Shown here: positions 1 through 8,483 of the stretch, in pieces
How positions within the stretch are numbered: position 1 is the first letter of the stretch
How the letters are laid out: the number at the start of each line of letters is the position of its first letter
DNA from: Microbacterium sorbitolivorans
GTDB lineage: Bacteria; Actinomycetota; Actinomycetes; Actinomycetales; Microbacteriaceae
Assembly (NCBI RefSeq): GCF_003327285.1
Contig: NZ_KZ848474.1
Coordinates: 1-64,000, forward strand
Length of the DNA: 64,000 nt
Reading direction: 5' to 3'
Made by a program: the position numbers and the translations under genes
The notes under the pieces: model-generated
Seen by the model: only the letters and a program-made list of their open reading frames with translations
Told to the model about the DNA's origin: nothing
Databases searched by the model: none

Positions 1-3
1 ACG

Positions 4-57
4 TCGAGGTCTTTCGGATGGGCGAGTGTAGGAACTTCCATCTTCGGAAGACCTCGA
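4..57. other. Inverted repeat, possible terminator
   Basis: A perfect 10-bp inverted repeat (TCGAGGTCTT at 4-13, its complement at 48-57) encloses 34 nt and lies just past the stop of the leftward MerR-type gene. It could act as a weak transcription terminator. The stem is short for such a long loop, so this is tentative. Nothing else was recognised in the first 128 bases. Confidence 0.25.
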
Positions 58-128
58 CCTCATTGCGGCGACCGCCACGCCGCCCGCGCATCCAGCCTCG
101 CGCTACACCCTCAAACGCGAAGAGCCCC

Positions 129-878
129 TTATCCGAGGTTGGTTCTGATCCAGATCCGCATCGCGTCTCGGATCGCTGCTGCGTTGTCCTCTCCGCCATA
201 GGTCGCGGCGAAACGAGCGTCGGTGACATACAACTCGGAGAGCCCGGTGTAGGCGGCGCGGTCAGGCGCTTTCCCACCCCAGTAAGCGGTAACCCACCGA
301 TGGTGCTCTGAGACCAAGTCTTGGAAGAGCGCGCTGCTGGGATCCTCACCAGCTTCGGCCGCCGCCCGCAGCGCCGCGTTGACGTCGAGGCTTCGCTTGT
401 CGTCTTCCTCGCGCTGATCGTCGGTCATATCGGTGCGACGCTTCGCAGAACGTTCCCATGCTGCGTCCCCCCAACGGGTGCGCACTTCGGCCTCGTACTG
501 GCTTTGGTCGACGCCAGCGAATACTTCTTCAATGGGCATTTCTTGGCCATTCCTCACCGCATCGAGCGTGTGCCGGACGACGGTGATCTGCTGATTGGTT
601 CTGTCACGACGCTCCTCTAGAAGCGTGAGATGGGTCTCGATGGCGTCAGCGAGCGTCGTGTGGTCGTCGAGCGCGAGTTGGATCGTGGCAAGCGGGAGTT
701 CGAGCGCGCGTAACGACAGGATTCGATAGAGGCGTGAGATCTCGGCCTCTCCGTAGAAGCGGTAGCCGTTGGCGGCCACCCGTGATGGACGGAGAAGGCC
801 GATCTGCTCGTAGTGTCGAAGCGTTCGGCTGGTGAGGCCGGTCGCCTTGGCGAGGTCTCTGATCGGCCACTCCGTCAT
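129..878 (-). CDS. TipA-like MerR family transcriptional regulator with TipAS domain
   Basis: This 249-aa protein has an N-terminal MerR winged helix-turn-helix (about residues 5-75, with the family hallmark TSRTLRHYEQIGLL). A coiled-coil dimerisation helix follows (about 80-115). The C-terminal half (about 135-249) resembles the TipAS ligand-binding domain: it has DQREEDDKRS, a Ser/Ala-rich helix and an EHHRWVTAYW stretch. In known TipA proteins this domain binds thiopeptides or other amphipathic compounds, and the regulator then activates promoters with a 19-bp spacer. The start follows the upstream VOC gene stop by 10 nt, so the two form an operon. A MerR-type promoter with a dyad lies at 1388-1418, which suggests autoregulation. 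The ligand is unknown. Confidence 0.9.
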   Translation of the reverse strand: MTEWPIRDLAKATGLTSRTLRHYEQIGLLRPSRVAANGYRFYGEAEISRLYRILSLRALELPLATIQLALDDHTTLADAIETHLTLLEERRDRTNQQITVVRHTLDAVRNGQEMPIEEVFAGVDQSQYEAEVRTRWGDAAWERSAKRRTDMTDDQREEDDKRSLDVNAALRAAAEAGEDPSSALFQDLVSEHHRWVTAYWGGKAPDRAAYTGLSELYVTDARFAATYGGEDNAAAIRDAMRIWIRTNLG

Positions 879-888
879 GGCGTTCTCC

Positions 889-1380
889 TCAGCGCTCGTT
901 CCCCACCGCAGTTGCGGCCTCGGGTACCTCGAAGTCGCCCATGATCTGATCGCTGGCCCAGTCGCGGGCTGCGGTCTGATCCGCCACGCGGGGAGCAGTC
1001 AATGTGACCGTGTTTCCGTCTCCATCCGTGAACGTGACGTCGGTCGTGAACCACGGAGTATCGACCGGCCCGGTAACCTCCGCTCCCGACGACCGAAGCC
1101 GTTCAGCGACCTCCCCCAAATCGACGTTCCCTGCTGTGAACGATGCAGACACCGACCCGCGCACCGCTGCGCCTTGGGTCATGAGGATGTCCTGGTTCCT
1201 TTCCCTACGCAGATGCACCAGCGCAGGCACACCGCCCGGACCAGGGATCGTGGCCAGAGTCACAAACCCCGCAGCCGCGTAGATGGCCTCGACCGCGGTG
1301 AAATCGCTAACCACGACGTTCATGAACATCGGCATTACATAGATGGACCGGTCGATCGCCGGCCCGCTGTGTTCTGTCAT
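889..1380 (-). CDS. VOC family (glyoxalase/bleomycin-resistance fold) protein
   Basis: A protein of 163 aa with the vicinal-oxygen-chelate pattern: a beta-alpha-beta-beta-beta repeat starting MFMNVVVSDFTAVEAIYAAAG and a second repeat ending in WFTTDVTFTDGDGNTVTLT. Family members act as glyoxalases, dioxygenases or antibiotic-sequestering proteins. The partner gene is a TipA-type drug sensor, so a role in binding or modifying a small toxic molecule is plausible, but this is inference. I chose the ATG at 1380. A longer frame begins at 1389, but that codon lies inside the proposed promoter, whereas 1380 sits 7 nt after the -10 element and fits a leaderless start. Confidence 0.8.
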   Translation of the reverse strand: MTEHSGPAIDRSIYVMPMFMNVVVSDFTAVEAIYAAAGFVTLATIPGPGGVPALVHLRRERNQDILMTQGAAVRGSVSASFTAGNVDLGEVAERLRSSGAEVTGPVDTPWFTTDVTFTDGDGNTVTLTAPRVADQTAARDWASDQIMGDFEVPEAATAVGNER

Positions 1381-1387
1381 AAACACC

Positions 1388-1418
1388 ACCCTGCCGGTTG
1401 ACGTTACGGCAGAGTCAA
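1388..1418 (-). promoter_or_regulatory. MerR-type promoter/operator of the VOC-tipA operon
   Basis: On the minus strand there is a -35 TTGACT (1418-1413), then exactly 19 bp, then a -10-like CAGGGT (1393-1388). The long spacer contains the inverted repeat CTGCCG-n10-CGGCAG (1391-1412). A 19-bp spacer carrying a dyad is the signature of promoters controlled by MerR-family activators, and the operon encodes one. The predicted transcription start coincides with the ATG at 1380. Confidence 0.65.
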
Positions 1419-1631
1419 GCCAGCACCACGATCACAAAGAACGCAAACCCCCGAGAGACCGGGCGTCAACAACCTCATGGCCAGCAACATCTAGACCAAC
1501 ATCGACGAAGACCCAGCGAAATAGCAAGCAACTACGCGTCCGCTCCAAGAATGCTCGCCCCTATCAATACAAAGAGCCAATGACGGCCGCGCGCGTGACC
1601 TTAGCCGATCGCATAACGAGCGTCGATCACC

Positions 1632-3014
1632 TCACGGTTTGAGGCCCATCCTGTATGCCCGCCGCGGTGAATCGGTGGCGCCCAGCGGACGCTCGCGGCG
1701 ACCAAAACTATCTGCAGCTGATGCGGCGGTCGCAAGGAACACCCAAATAGGCAAGAAGGTCCAGGATGATTGGGTTGCGACGCCCACGGCAACGAACACC
1801 ATTAGAGAGAAAATACCGCGCCCTCGGCGCCAGGTTATAACTAGAAGTGATGCAATCAGAACTCCCAGCGCCAGAAGCCCAAGAACACCCAGCTCGGCGC
1901 CCATTTGAATATAAACGTTCTCCGCAATTGCACGCCCTTTTCCTTCGCGAATATAGTCTGAAAAAACATCGTACTCATCTACATATTCATGGAAACGAAG
2001 CCCGAACCGGCCCGGGCCAACCCCTAGAGGGTTGTCCCACATCATCCGCCAGCCAATCTCGGATTTCGCGGATCGCACGCCTAGCGAAACCGTGTGCGCA
2101 GGTTCACCCAACCCAAATAGATTAAGCTTCGACAATTGGAAAATGAATGCGTCCCGCAAAGGCGCAACCACCACAACCGTTAACGTCGCCACGATTAGAG
2201 CAACCCCAGACGCAATCAACAGTGTTCGGCTAGGCTTCGCAATGACGGTGGCCAACAATGCAATGGCGACCGCTATAAAAGCGGTAGTCGACATCGAGCA
2301 TAGCGCACAGGCGATCGCAACCGCTGCACTGAAATATTTACGACCAAAAAGCGAGAGGACAATCAGTCCGCCAGCATAGAACCCGAGTTGCTGGCCTTCC
2401 AGGAAGGGTCCATTTCTTAAAAAAGTTACACCACCGACTGCGATCCCCCACCGGTCCATCGCAAAGCCCGCGTTCGATAGGAAGCCCGTTAGACCCGGCG
2501 TGAAGCGTGAAACGATTTGCAATAGCACCGCACCACCGCACACCCAAACCGACTGAATAAGCACAGCAGTGAGTAAGTTGAACCGCACCCCTCGGAGCAG
2601 GAACCAAACGACTATCGCAAAACAGCCGTAGACGACATAAATTCCTATGTCCACGATCGGAGAGCGCGACACACCAGGTATTGCCACCGAGAAATCCGAG
2701 GTAGCGATTGCACTCGCTGTCGAAACAGCAAGACTAAGCACAACCCCCAGCACTGCCATTGGCACAATTCCACGTAACCACGGAGATTTAAGCCCCGAGC
2801 GGTCCCGCAGCAACTCGTATCCGCGCACGAGGATTGCGATTCCAAACATCACTTCGGAGATCTTGACCGGTGAGCCAATATTAACCGTAAAAGCTTGCTG
2901 CAACGGGATAAACAACACGCCGAGAAGTGCAATTCGAATGGACAACGCCTGAGATCGGTACTGCCGTGAACCAATTCCGTCGCCAAACAGTCTCGTCCGC
3001 CACGTCACATCCAC
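1632..3014 (-). CDS. O-antigen ligase / polymerase-like membrane protein
   Basis: A 460-aa polytopic membrane protein with about ten hydrophobic segments and a large extracytoplasmic loop in its second half (about residues 280-360, containing GVGPGRFGLRFHEY). This layout fits the Wzy/WaaL O-antigen ligase family, which polymerises lipid-linked repeat units or transfers glycans at the outer face of the membrane. It is the last gene of the leftward EPS cluster and would act on units exported by the flippase at 3545-4990. The gene looks clearly lower in GC than most of the window and contains no GGATCC, consistent with acquisition. About 210 bp to its left are non-coding. Confidence 0.8.
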   Translation of the reverse strand: MDVTWRTRLFGDGIGSRQYRSQALSIRIALLGVLFIPLQQAFTVNIGSPVKISEVMFGIAILVRGYELLRDRSGLKSPWLRGIVPMAVLGVVLSLAVSTASAIATSDFSVAIPGVSRSPIVDIGIYVVYGCFAIVVWFLLRGVRFNLLTAVLIQSVWVCGGAVLLQIVSRFTPGLTGFLSNAGFAMDRWGIAVGGVTFLRNGPFLEGQQLGFYAGGLIVLSLFGRKYFSAAVAIACALCSMSTTAFIAVAIALLATVIAKPSRTLLIASGVALIVATLTVVVVAPLRDAFIFQLSKLNLFGLGEPAHTVSLGVRSAKSEIGWRMMWDNPLGVGPGRFGLRFHEYVDEYDVFSDYIREGKGRAIAENVYIQMGAELGVLGLLALGVLIASLLVITWRRGRGIFSLMVFVAVGVATQSSWTFLPIWVFLATAASAADSFGRRERPLGATDSPRRAYRMGLKP

Positions 3015-3112
3015 AGTTCGCTCAAACTCCCATACTCATGTTGCAAGTCATCCAGCCGTTCCAGTCAAACTGACTATTCCACGCGACTGTCCGCGTCATA
3101 GAAAGATATCCA

Positions 3113-3544
3113 CTATGGTAACGGATCTCGTGGCGGTCCGGCGTAGATTCTCACGCGGAAATCGCTGTAGCCACAGCGATTCCTCGAATAATTGGCCGAC
3201 CATCCGAGCGTGGTAGATAGATACGTGGTGAACTTTCCTCCACCGGAGTGTACTTCCGTAGAGCACCGCGAAACGAATGTGCCACACAAACACATCTCGT
3301 GTGACGCCCGGGTGTTAAGTCGACGCTGGCATGGTGCTAGCGGCTCACAGTCACTGCTGCCAGAGCCTGGGAGCTCCCATGCCGCGCGACCCGCGCCATA
3401 GATTCCAAGCGCAGCCAGCACATCTTTCACCGTGACGAGGAGTCTGTTCCTGCTGGCCTGGCTACCGGCCCGCGACCGGCGAACGCGGTTGGCGGCCCAG
3501 CGGTGCGGTTCGAGCTTATGCCCGCTCACGATGCTCATGAGCAC
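3113..3544 (-). pseudogene. Unrecognised ORF coupled to the flippase gene, probably a broken gene
   Basis: A 143-codon frame opens directly at the flippase stop: the sequence reads TAGGTG with an in-frame ATG two codons later, an arrangement typical of a translationally coupled gene. The N-terminal 50 codons look protein-like (basic helix, then VKDVLAALGIYGAG). After that the composition becomes Cys/Arg-rich and unlike a normal protein, as if the frame were lost. Shifted by one base, the DNA after GIYGAG reads VARHGSSQALAAV. That weakly recalls the start of AAC(3)-type acetyltransferases (ALRALGI...VHSSL..LG). I treat it as a frameshifted or truncated remnant of unknown function, possibly an acetyltransferase. 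A genuine short protein cannot be excluded. Confidence 0.35.
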
Positions 3545-4990
3545 CTACCGACTACGACGTAGCAATACGGAGATGACATCTTGAAGATCACGCCGCACAG
3601 GTTTAATCGACAATGCGGCAACATAGACCAGGAGGAATGCAACGCAGCTCGCAGTCGTCCACACAGCCAAAGAGAATCCGATTGTGGCTGCCGACGCCAG
3701 GAGGCCCGAGATCGTCGCCAGCGTGCCGACGACCACAGGGCGACTCATCGACTTGAAAACGTCTACCAATGAGACGTGTGCCGCCCTACACGCCCACCAA
3801 AGCGCGAGTGGAGAAGACACAGCAGCCGCCACAAGATAACCGGTAGCCGTTGCGACTGGACCGTGTGGTGCAGTCAGAAGAATCGCAATCACCTTAATCA
3901 CAAGTGAAACTAGACTATAGCGGCGCAACGTCGCACCAGCGTGTGTAGCAAGCATTAACCAGTTGCTCACAGAAACTACTTGTTGGATGGCCGATGCGAT
4001 CGCCAGCAGCGACACAATCGGAACTGCAGATACCCACTGCTCACCAAGAAGAATCACAACCAATGGCCCAGAGCACGCTGCCAAGAGGAGCGCGGCTGGA
4101 ACAATAGTGTATGCAACGATCTTCTGACCCAAGAGCGCCGCACTAAGCAACCCTGAGCCCGCCGCCGCACGCCTTGACAGCAACGGCAATGCCACCGAAT
4201 TTGCCGGCTGCTTCAGCAGAACAAACGGTTGAACTGACAGCTGAAATGAACGCGTGTAGTAACCGAGCTGACGACTTCCCGACCAGTAGCCCAGCGCCAA
4301 TGTGTCGACGTTATTACCAGCGTAGATCAGTGCTTGAGATACGGACACGTTTATCCCGAACCGCAGGATCCCACGCGCTTCGCCGGTTCGAGTAGGTAGT
4401 TTTGGAATCCAACGGCCTGCAGCAATTAGGATCAACATAACCAACGCTGCATTTGTTGCCTGCTGAATAATCAGAGCCCAATAAGACGCACCAAGATACG
4501 CGCCAATGATCGCGGCGAAGACGCCCCCTAGCGATCCAGCCGAATCCGCGAGCGCCATCGCGCCAAATTTCATCCTGCGAGTTAGATCTGCTCGATATTG
4601 GGCCGCCAACCCATTCGCCAAAAATACAATGCAGAGCCAAGGAAGAACCTCGGAAATTGCCGGGTTATCAAAAATTCCCGCGAGAATCGGCGCGATGACT
4701 ATTACAATTATAGACAAGGCGACAGCAATTGCAACATTCAACCAAAAAAGTACGTCCCGCACCGCGTTACTTAAGTTCGGATGAGTAGTCGCAGCCGTCG
4801 ATAAGCCCATATCGCGCAGAATCTCACCGATACCGACCAATGATATAGGAACAGCGACTAGACCGAATTCTGTCGGCGAGAGTAAGCGTGACAGAAAGAT
4901 AACGCCCAGAAACAGCGTGCCAGCCTTTGCGACTTGGGCCAGCATGAGGATACGTGCACCACGAGGCGCTCGAGGCGCTTGACTGGACAT
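3545..4990 (-). CDS. Lipopolysaccharide/exopolysaccharide flippase (MOP superfamily, Wzx-like)
   Basis: A 481-aa membrane protein with 12-14 hydrophobic helices. Its N-terminal motif FLSRLLSPTEFGLVA is typical of the polysaccharide-transporter branch of the MOP exporter superfamily. It should flip undecaprenyl-linked oligosaccharide units to the outer leaflet for the polymerase/ligase at 1632-3014. An AAAGGTGA ribosome binding site precedes the ATG. The upstream 124 bp are AT-rich and could hold a promoter. The gene looks AT-rich relative to its neighbours and has a single GGATCC, in line with an acquired cluster. Confidence 0.88.
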   Translation of the reverse strand: MSSQAPRAPRGARILMLAQVAKAGTLFLGVIFLSRLLSPTEFGLVAVPISLVGIGEILRDMGLSTAATTHPNLSNAVRDVLFWLNVAIAVALSIIVIVIAPILAGIFDNPAISEVLPWLCIVFLANGLAAQYRADLTRRMKFGAMALADSAGSLGGVFAAIIGAYLGASYWALIIQQATNAALVMLILIAAGRWIPKLPTRTGEARGILRFGINVSVSQALIYAGNNVDTLALGYWSGSRQLGYYTRSFQLSVQPFVLLKQPANSVALPLLSRRAAAGSGLLSAALLGQKIVAYTIVPAALLLAACSGPLVVILLGEQWVSAVPIVSLLAIASAIQQVVSVSNWLMLATHAGATLRRYSLVSLVIKVIAILLTAPHGPVATATGYLVAAAVSSPLALWWACRAAHVSLVDVFKSMSRPVVVGTLATISGLLASAATIGFSLAVWTTASCVAFLLVYVAALSIKPVRRDLQDVISVLLRRSR

Positions 4991-5114
4991 CAGTTCACCT
5001 TTCTAGCGAACAAACCGTGCCTTGCTTTCAGGCGAACATCGACAACCAGCGTCATTCGATACTCAAATTTCACACAATACTTGGAGCTAATTTCGGACGA
5101 TCACATATGACCAT

Positions 5115-6374
5115 TTAGCTGCCCCGCACGGAGTGGTAAAAGCGCGCGCCGGCATCGCGCAACGACTTTGCGGTGCGTTCCAACGAGGCTCTCGTCGGTG
5201 TCATTCGCTCTATCCGGCGCCTCGCCAGTTCAATGTCGCGGGAAGGATCGTCACCACGCAAGGCAAATTCAACCGCCGTCCGTGCATTTTGGTCCGCGCG
5301 AGCGGCAAGTTCGTCCGCGAGCACCATCGAATCCCGGTTCATACCACTCGCCAAAGCTCCTTCGACCGCGCGATCAAGATCCCCAATCTTCACGCCGGTC
5401 GGGTATGGCACCTGCCATGTCGATGCGTATCGATTGAGTTTTTCAATGAACAGGCCGATGCGTGGTACACCAAAGGAGGTGGAAATAATGTAGCCGTGAA
5501 GCGACGTACCGATCCAGAGCCCGCAACGAGAAATCTCGTCAAACTTCTCTCGCGCGGTCTTAGCGGTCGATACGTCTGCGCGTGTTCCGTGGCTGAGTTC
5601 ATTCACCTTGGAGGCGAGTGTCTCGAGAGTCTCTGTCGAGTCGTGGCCAGGGGCCTCTCCGGCGGAGAAGAATCGAATGTGGTAGCTCTTTAGAGAATTC
5701 GCGTTGAGCAGCGCTCGAGCGAAGTTTTCAATGCCGATTTCATGAATGAATTTCACCTTTGCCTGAACAAGAGCAACATTCCTAAGCTCATCCCGAACTT
5801 CATGCGTCAATCGCATTGAGTGAACCAAGTCCGGCGCAACCTCGTGCTCGATTCCGAGCCTTTTCAAGAAACTAGATGAAGGGCTATCTCGCACGGATAT
5901 GAAGGTTGCCTCGTGTAGCGCTTGCCAAGTTTCAACTCGATGAAGGCCAGTTAGCCCCTTCGCAGCTGATAAGCCAACCGAGTTGATGATCGATTGCGAA
6001 CTCGTAAATGCAGGAAATCGCGTTGGTCGGGGAAGGTACGGCGAAGCGTATCCAGGAAGTAGCTCGTTCTCTTCAGGGGCAGCTTGCTGTGGAAGATCGC
6101 CTTGACGTGCCATCTCATAAGCCTGCGCCACCGACGTCCCGCCAACCTCACCGCCAACGGTCCACAGAAAGTTCACATCGCTTCGACTCGCGTGCGTCAA
6201 ATAGGAGTCAACGACGTCACCGCCCCAAGGCGTTGTGTCCGCTGGCACGGGTGCTGTTGCGATCGTCTTCACGTCCCTTAGATAGTGACGTGTCTGTTCG
6301 AGGAACAAGATATCCCCGAAATTATCCCGCTCGTAGGCGCCTACCAAAACACCCGTGGCCTTCGAAGTCATCAA
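5115..6374 (-). CDS. Polysaccharide pyruvyl transferase family protein
   Basis: A 419-aa protein of the CsaB/WcaK-like polysaccharide pyruvyl transferase family. The N-terminal GAYERDNFGDILFLE matches the family's G-x-x-x-x-N-x-GD nucleotide-binding-like start. Later segments TFISVRDSPSSSFLKRLGI and GLWIGTSLHGYIISTSFGVPRIGL match the two conserved blocks with D and SLHG. These enzymes add a ketal-linked pyruvate from phosphoenolpyruvate to a sugar, giving the polymer negative charge. It is the first of two family members in the cluster; the other is at 8484-9536. The two are only distantly alike, so they probably act on different residues. Confidence 0.82.
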   Translation of the reverse strand: MMTSKATGVLVGAYERDNFGDILFLEQTRHYLRDVKTIATAPVPADTTPWGGDVVDSYLTHASRSDVNFLWTVGGEVGGTSVAQAYEMARQGDLPQQAAPEENELLPGYASPYLPRPTRFPAFTSSQSIINSVGLSAAKGLTGLHRVETWQALHEATFISVRDSPSSSFLKRLGIEHEVAPDLVHSMRLTHEVRDELRNVALVQAKVKFIHEIGIENFARALLNANSLKSYHIRFFSAGEAPGHDSTETLETLASKVNELSHGTRADVSTAKTAREKFDEISRCGLWIGTSLHGYIISTSFGVPRIGLFIEKLNRYASTWQVPYPTGVKIGDLDRAVEGALASGMNRDSMVLADELAARADQNARTAVEFALRGDDPSRDIELARRRIERMTPTRASLERTAKSLRDAGARFYHSVRGS

Positions 6375-6445
6375 AATCCCTTACTACTAGCTTGTCGACT
6401 CACGTCAAGAAGTCCGCCATTGTGCGTTTTCGTTGCCACAGTCTT

Positions 6446-7516
6446 TCACTCTCCACGATCCGCATCGGCCGCGACGGCGCCCCTGCACGCTTCTGCAAAT
6501 TGGCTCGCAACAGATGGCACTGTGAACGTCGCGAGCGCCCGCTCACGAGCACGGCCCCCAAGGTCGGCACGGCGTGCGGGGTCTCTCAGTTCCTCAAGTG
6601 CTAGCGACAGGCGCGCTACGTCCCCCGGAGGAACAACAATCCCGAAGTCACCGATGGCCCACGCAAGCGGTTCGAAGTCAGAGACCACGATCGCTCTCCC
6701 TGCGAGCATTGCATCGATAATTTTGACTGGCAGCTGAGCCGCCGAATACGCGCTCGTACGGACGCTCGGGATAACGACAATATCTGATTGCTTGACGATG
6801 TCGACGCCGCGCGAAAGGGAAGTTTGCCCAACCCAATTCTCGTTCGGCGTGGCGTCCTCAGGGGCGATGTCAGTGATGGTCAAGGACATCGGAGTGGGGC
6901 CTGCGGTTCGAGCCGATTCGCGAAGAACCTCAACTCCCTTGTGTGGTCGGTTCGTGCCCACGAACGCGATCGTCGGCTCCCCTGTTGTATGCGGTGATCC
7001 AGCACCTGAGTCGACACGTGCGTGAGGGACTAACACGCCTCCGTATCGTTTCTGAAGCGCAGGGTTCGACACCATCACAGGGTATTTCTTGACTAGTGGC
7101 ACCAGCCGACGGGTCGGCCAGTAGCTTCCACCGCGAACCATCTTCACGAGGGCCCGCAGAGGCTTGCCTTGCGAGAGCACTGCCTCAATATCTGGATCAT
7201 CAATATCCACGAGCAACGGTCGACCGACCTTACCTACGAGCTCGTGCGCAAACCCAAGCGTGCCTGGAAGCGGCTTCGCCGCAATCGTGAGGTCCGCTTC
7301 GGCAGCGTAGGAATTCCACCTTGAATCTCCCTCGGGAATGCTCTCGCAGGCGCCTACGAACTCTGGCGTCGCGACAGGTCCCCATACCTCACCGTCACGT
7401 GTAGAGACGACCTTTGCTTCCCACCCAAGAAACCGTGCGAGCGCCCACAACACGTAAGTTCGCCCCGTTGAATTATCAGGGAAGTCTTTCGTAATAATGA
7501 GAAGTTTCACTGGCAC
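6446..7516 (-). CDS. Glycosyltransferase family 4-like protein
   Basis: A 356-aa GT-B-fold protein. The C-terminal domain begins with a nucleotide-binding strand (TIAFVGTNRPHKGVEVL) and continues to DIVVIPSVRTSAYSAAQLPV and a conserved acidic helix (KIIDAMLAGRAIVVSDF). The usual E-x7-E sugar-nucleotide motif is not intact, which makes the donor unpredictable. Translation starts at a GTG (7516) preceded by AAGGATAA. It belongs to the leftward EPS cluster and probably adds one sugar to the lipid-linked repeat unit in the cytoplasm. Confidence 0.78.
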   Translation of the reverse strand: MPVKLLIITKDFPDNSTGRTYVLWALARFLGWEAKVVSTRDGEVWGPVATPEFVGACESIPEGDSRWNSYAAEADLTIAAKPLPGTLGFAHELVGKVGRPLLVDIDDPDIEAVLSQGKPLRALVKMVRGGSYWPTRRLVPLVKKYPVMVSNPALQKRYGGVLVPHARVDSGAGSPHTTGEPTIAFVGTNRPHKGVEVLRESARTAGPTPMSLTITDIAPEDATPNENWVGQTSLSRGVDIVKQSDIVVIPSVRTSAYSAAQLPVKIIDAMLAGRAIVVSDFEPLAWAIGDFGIVVPPGDVARLSLALEELRDPARRADLGGRARERALATFTVPSVASQFAEACRGAVAADADRGE

Positions 7517-7620
7517 TTATCCTTGTTCATGCGTCCCCGAGCAAAGGGAACTACCTCATCCACATTACTCAACGGGATTCAATTCTAGAGTTAAATTACA
7601 CATAGGCAACGTAATCATTT

Positions 7621-8481
7621 TCATACGGATCGACCTCGTTCAAACAACGAGACCACACCCTGAGCATAGGCAGTCGCCATGTAGATCGCAGCCTTGGCTC
7701 GGCGTCCAGCAATTTTGTGGCCTCGGGCCACTCGCTTGTTCGCGGCCGCACGCATTCTCATTCGCGACATTAGTTGAATACCGATTCCGAGCGGCACCGC
7801 ATAGTGTTCACGAATTGCTTCTTTGCATGCCAGCGCTGATCCAGCGGACTTCGCAGATTTACCGCCAGCCATTTCGTATCGCATCGACGGGATGTCGTGT
7901 CGCACGATACCTCCAACGAGGCTCATTCTTATGAGTAGCTCGTAGTCTTCGGCAAATCGCGGACGCAACGCCGGAGGCTCGATTTCTTCTGCTCGCCGCA
8001 TAAGTGCTGCTCGTTGCACGGCGGCCCCCGGGGGCCAAGGACCATATCCCGTGACCAAAAGAGTCTTCGTATTGACTTCCGTAAACGTTTGCGGAAGCAG
8101 CGTTGCCTCACCTCCGCCCACAAATCCCATTACGCGTCCAGCAGCTACCGCGAGCGTTTCGTCAGCTTCGAGTAGCTCAATCGATCGCTGGACTCCGTCG
8201 CGTAGCAGCTCGTCGTCGGCATCGAGAAACGTGACGTATTTCGTCGCCACTTTCTTCGCGCCCCGACTTCGTGCTGCGGATGCGCCGGCGTTTTCTTGCA
8301 CCATGACTTCCGCTCCCGCATCCGCGGCGAGAGTTGCAGTGTCGTCGGAAGAACCGTCATCGACGACGATCACGTGAGAAGCACCAGCCGTGCGAGCAGA
8401 CACGATAGCCGCTGCAATTGTTTTCGCGGCGTTGTAGGCGGGGATGACGACGCTCAGCTCGTCATTTGTGGACGTTGCCAT
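7621..8481 (-). CDS. Glycosyltransferase family 2
   Basis: A 286-aa GT-A-fold glycosyltransferase. The N-terminus has the canonical family 2 pattern VVIPAYNAAKTIAAAI, then VVDDGSSDDT (about residues 39-48) that binds the nucleotide, and the metal-binding LDADDE (86-91). The C-terminal part is basic and Ala-rich. No membrane helices are evident, so it is cytoplasmic or membrane-associated. It lies 2 nt after the upstream pyruvyl transferase gene, so the two are co-transcribed. The 104 bp to its left are AT-rich and non-coding. Confidence 0.88.
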   Translation of the reverse strand: MATSTNDELSVVIPAYNAAKTIAAAIVSARTAGASHVIVVDDGSSDDTATLAADAGAEVMVQENAGASAARSRGAKKVATKYVTFLDADDELLRDGVQRSIELLEADETLAVAAGRVMGFVGGGEATLLPQTFTEVNTKTLLVTGYGPWPPGAAVQRAALMRRAEEIEPPALRPRFAEDYELLIRMSLVGGIVRHDIPSMRYEMAGGKSAKSAGSALACKEAIREHYAVPLGIGIQLMSRMRMRAAANKRVARGHKIAGRRAKAAIYMATAYAQGVVSLFERGRSV

Positions 8482-8483
8482 GT

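Noticed and set aside
18..311. Plus-strand frame at the left edge
   Set aside because: It is antisense to the MerR-type regulator and Arg/Pro/Ser-rich; no support for a gene.
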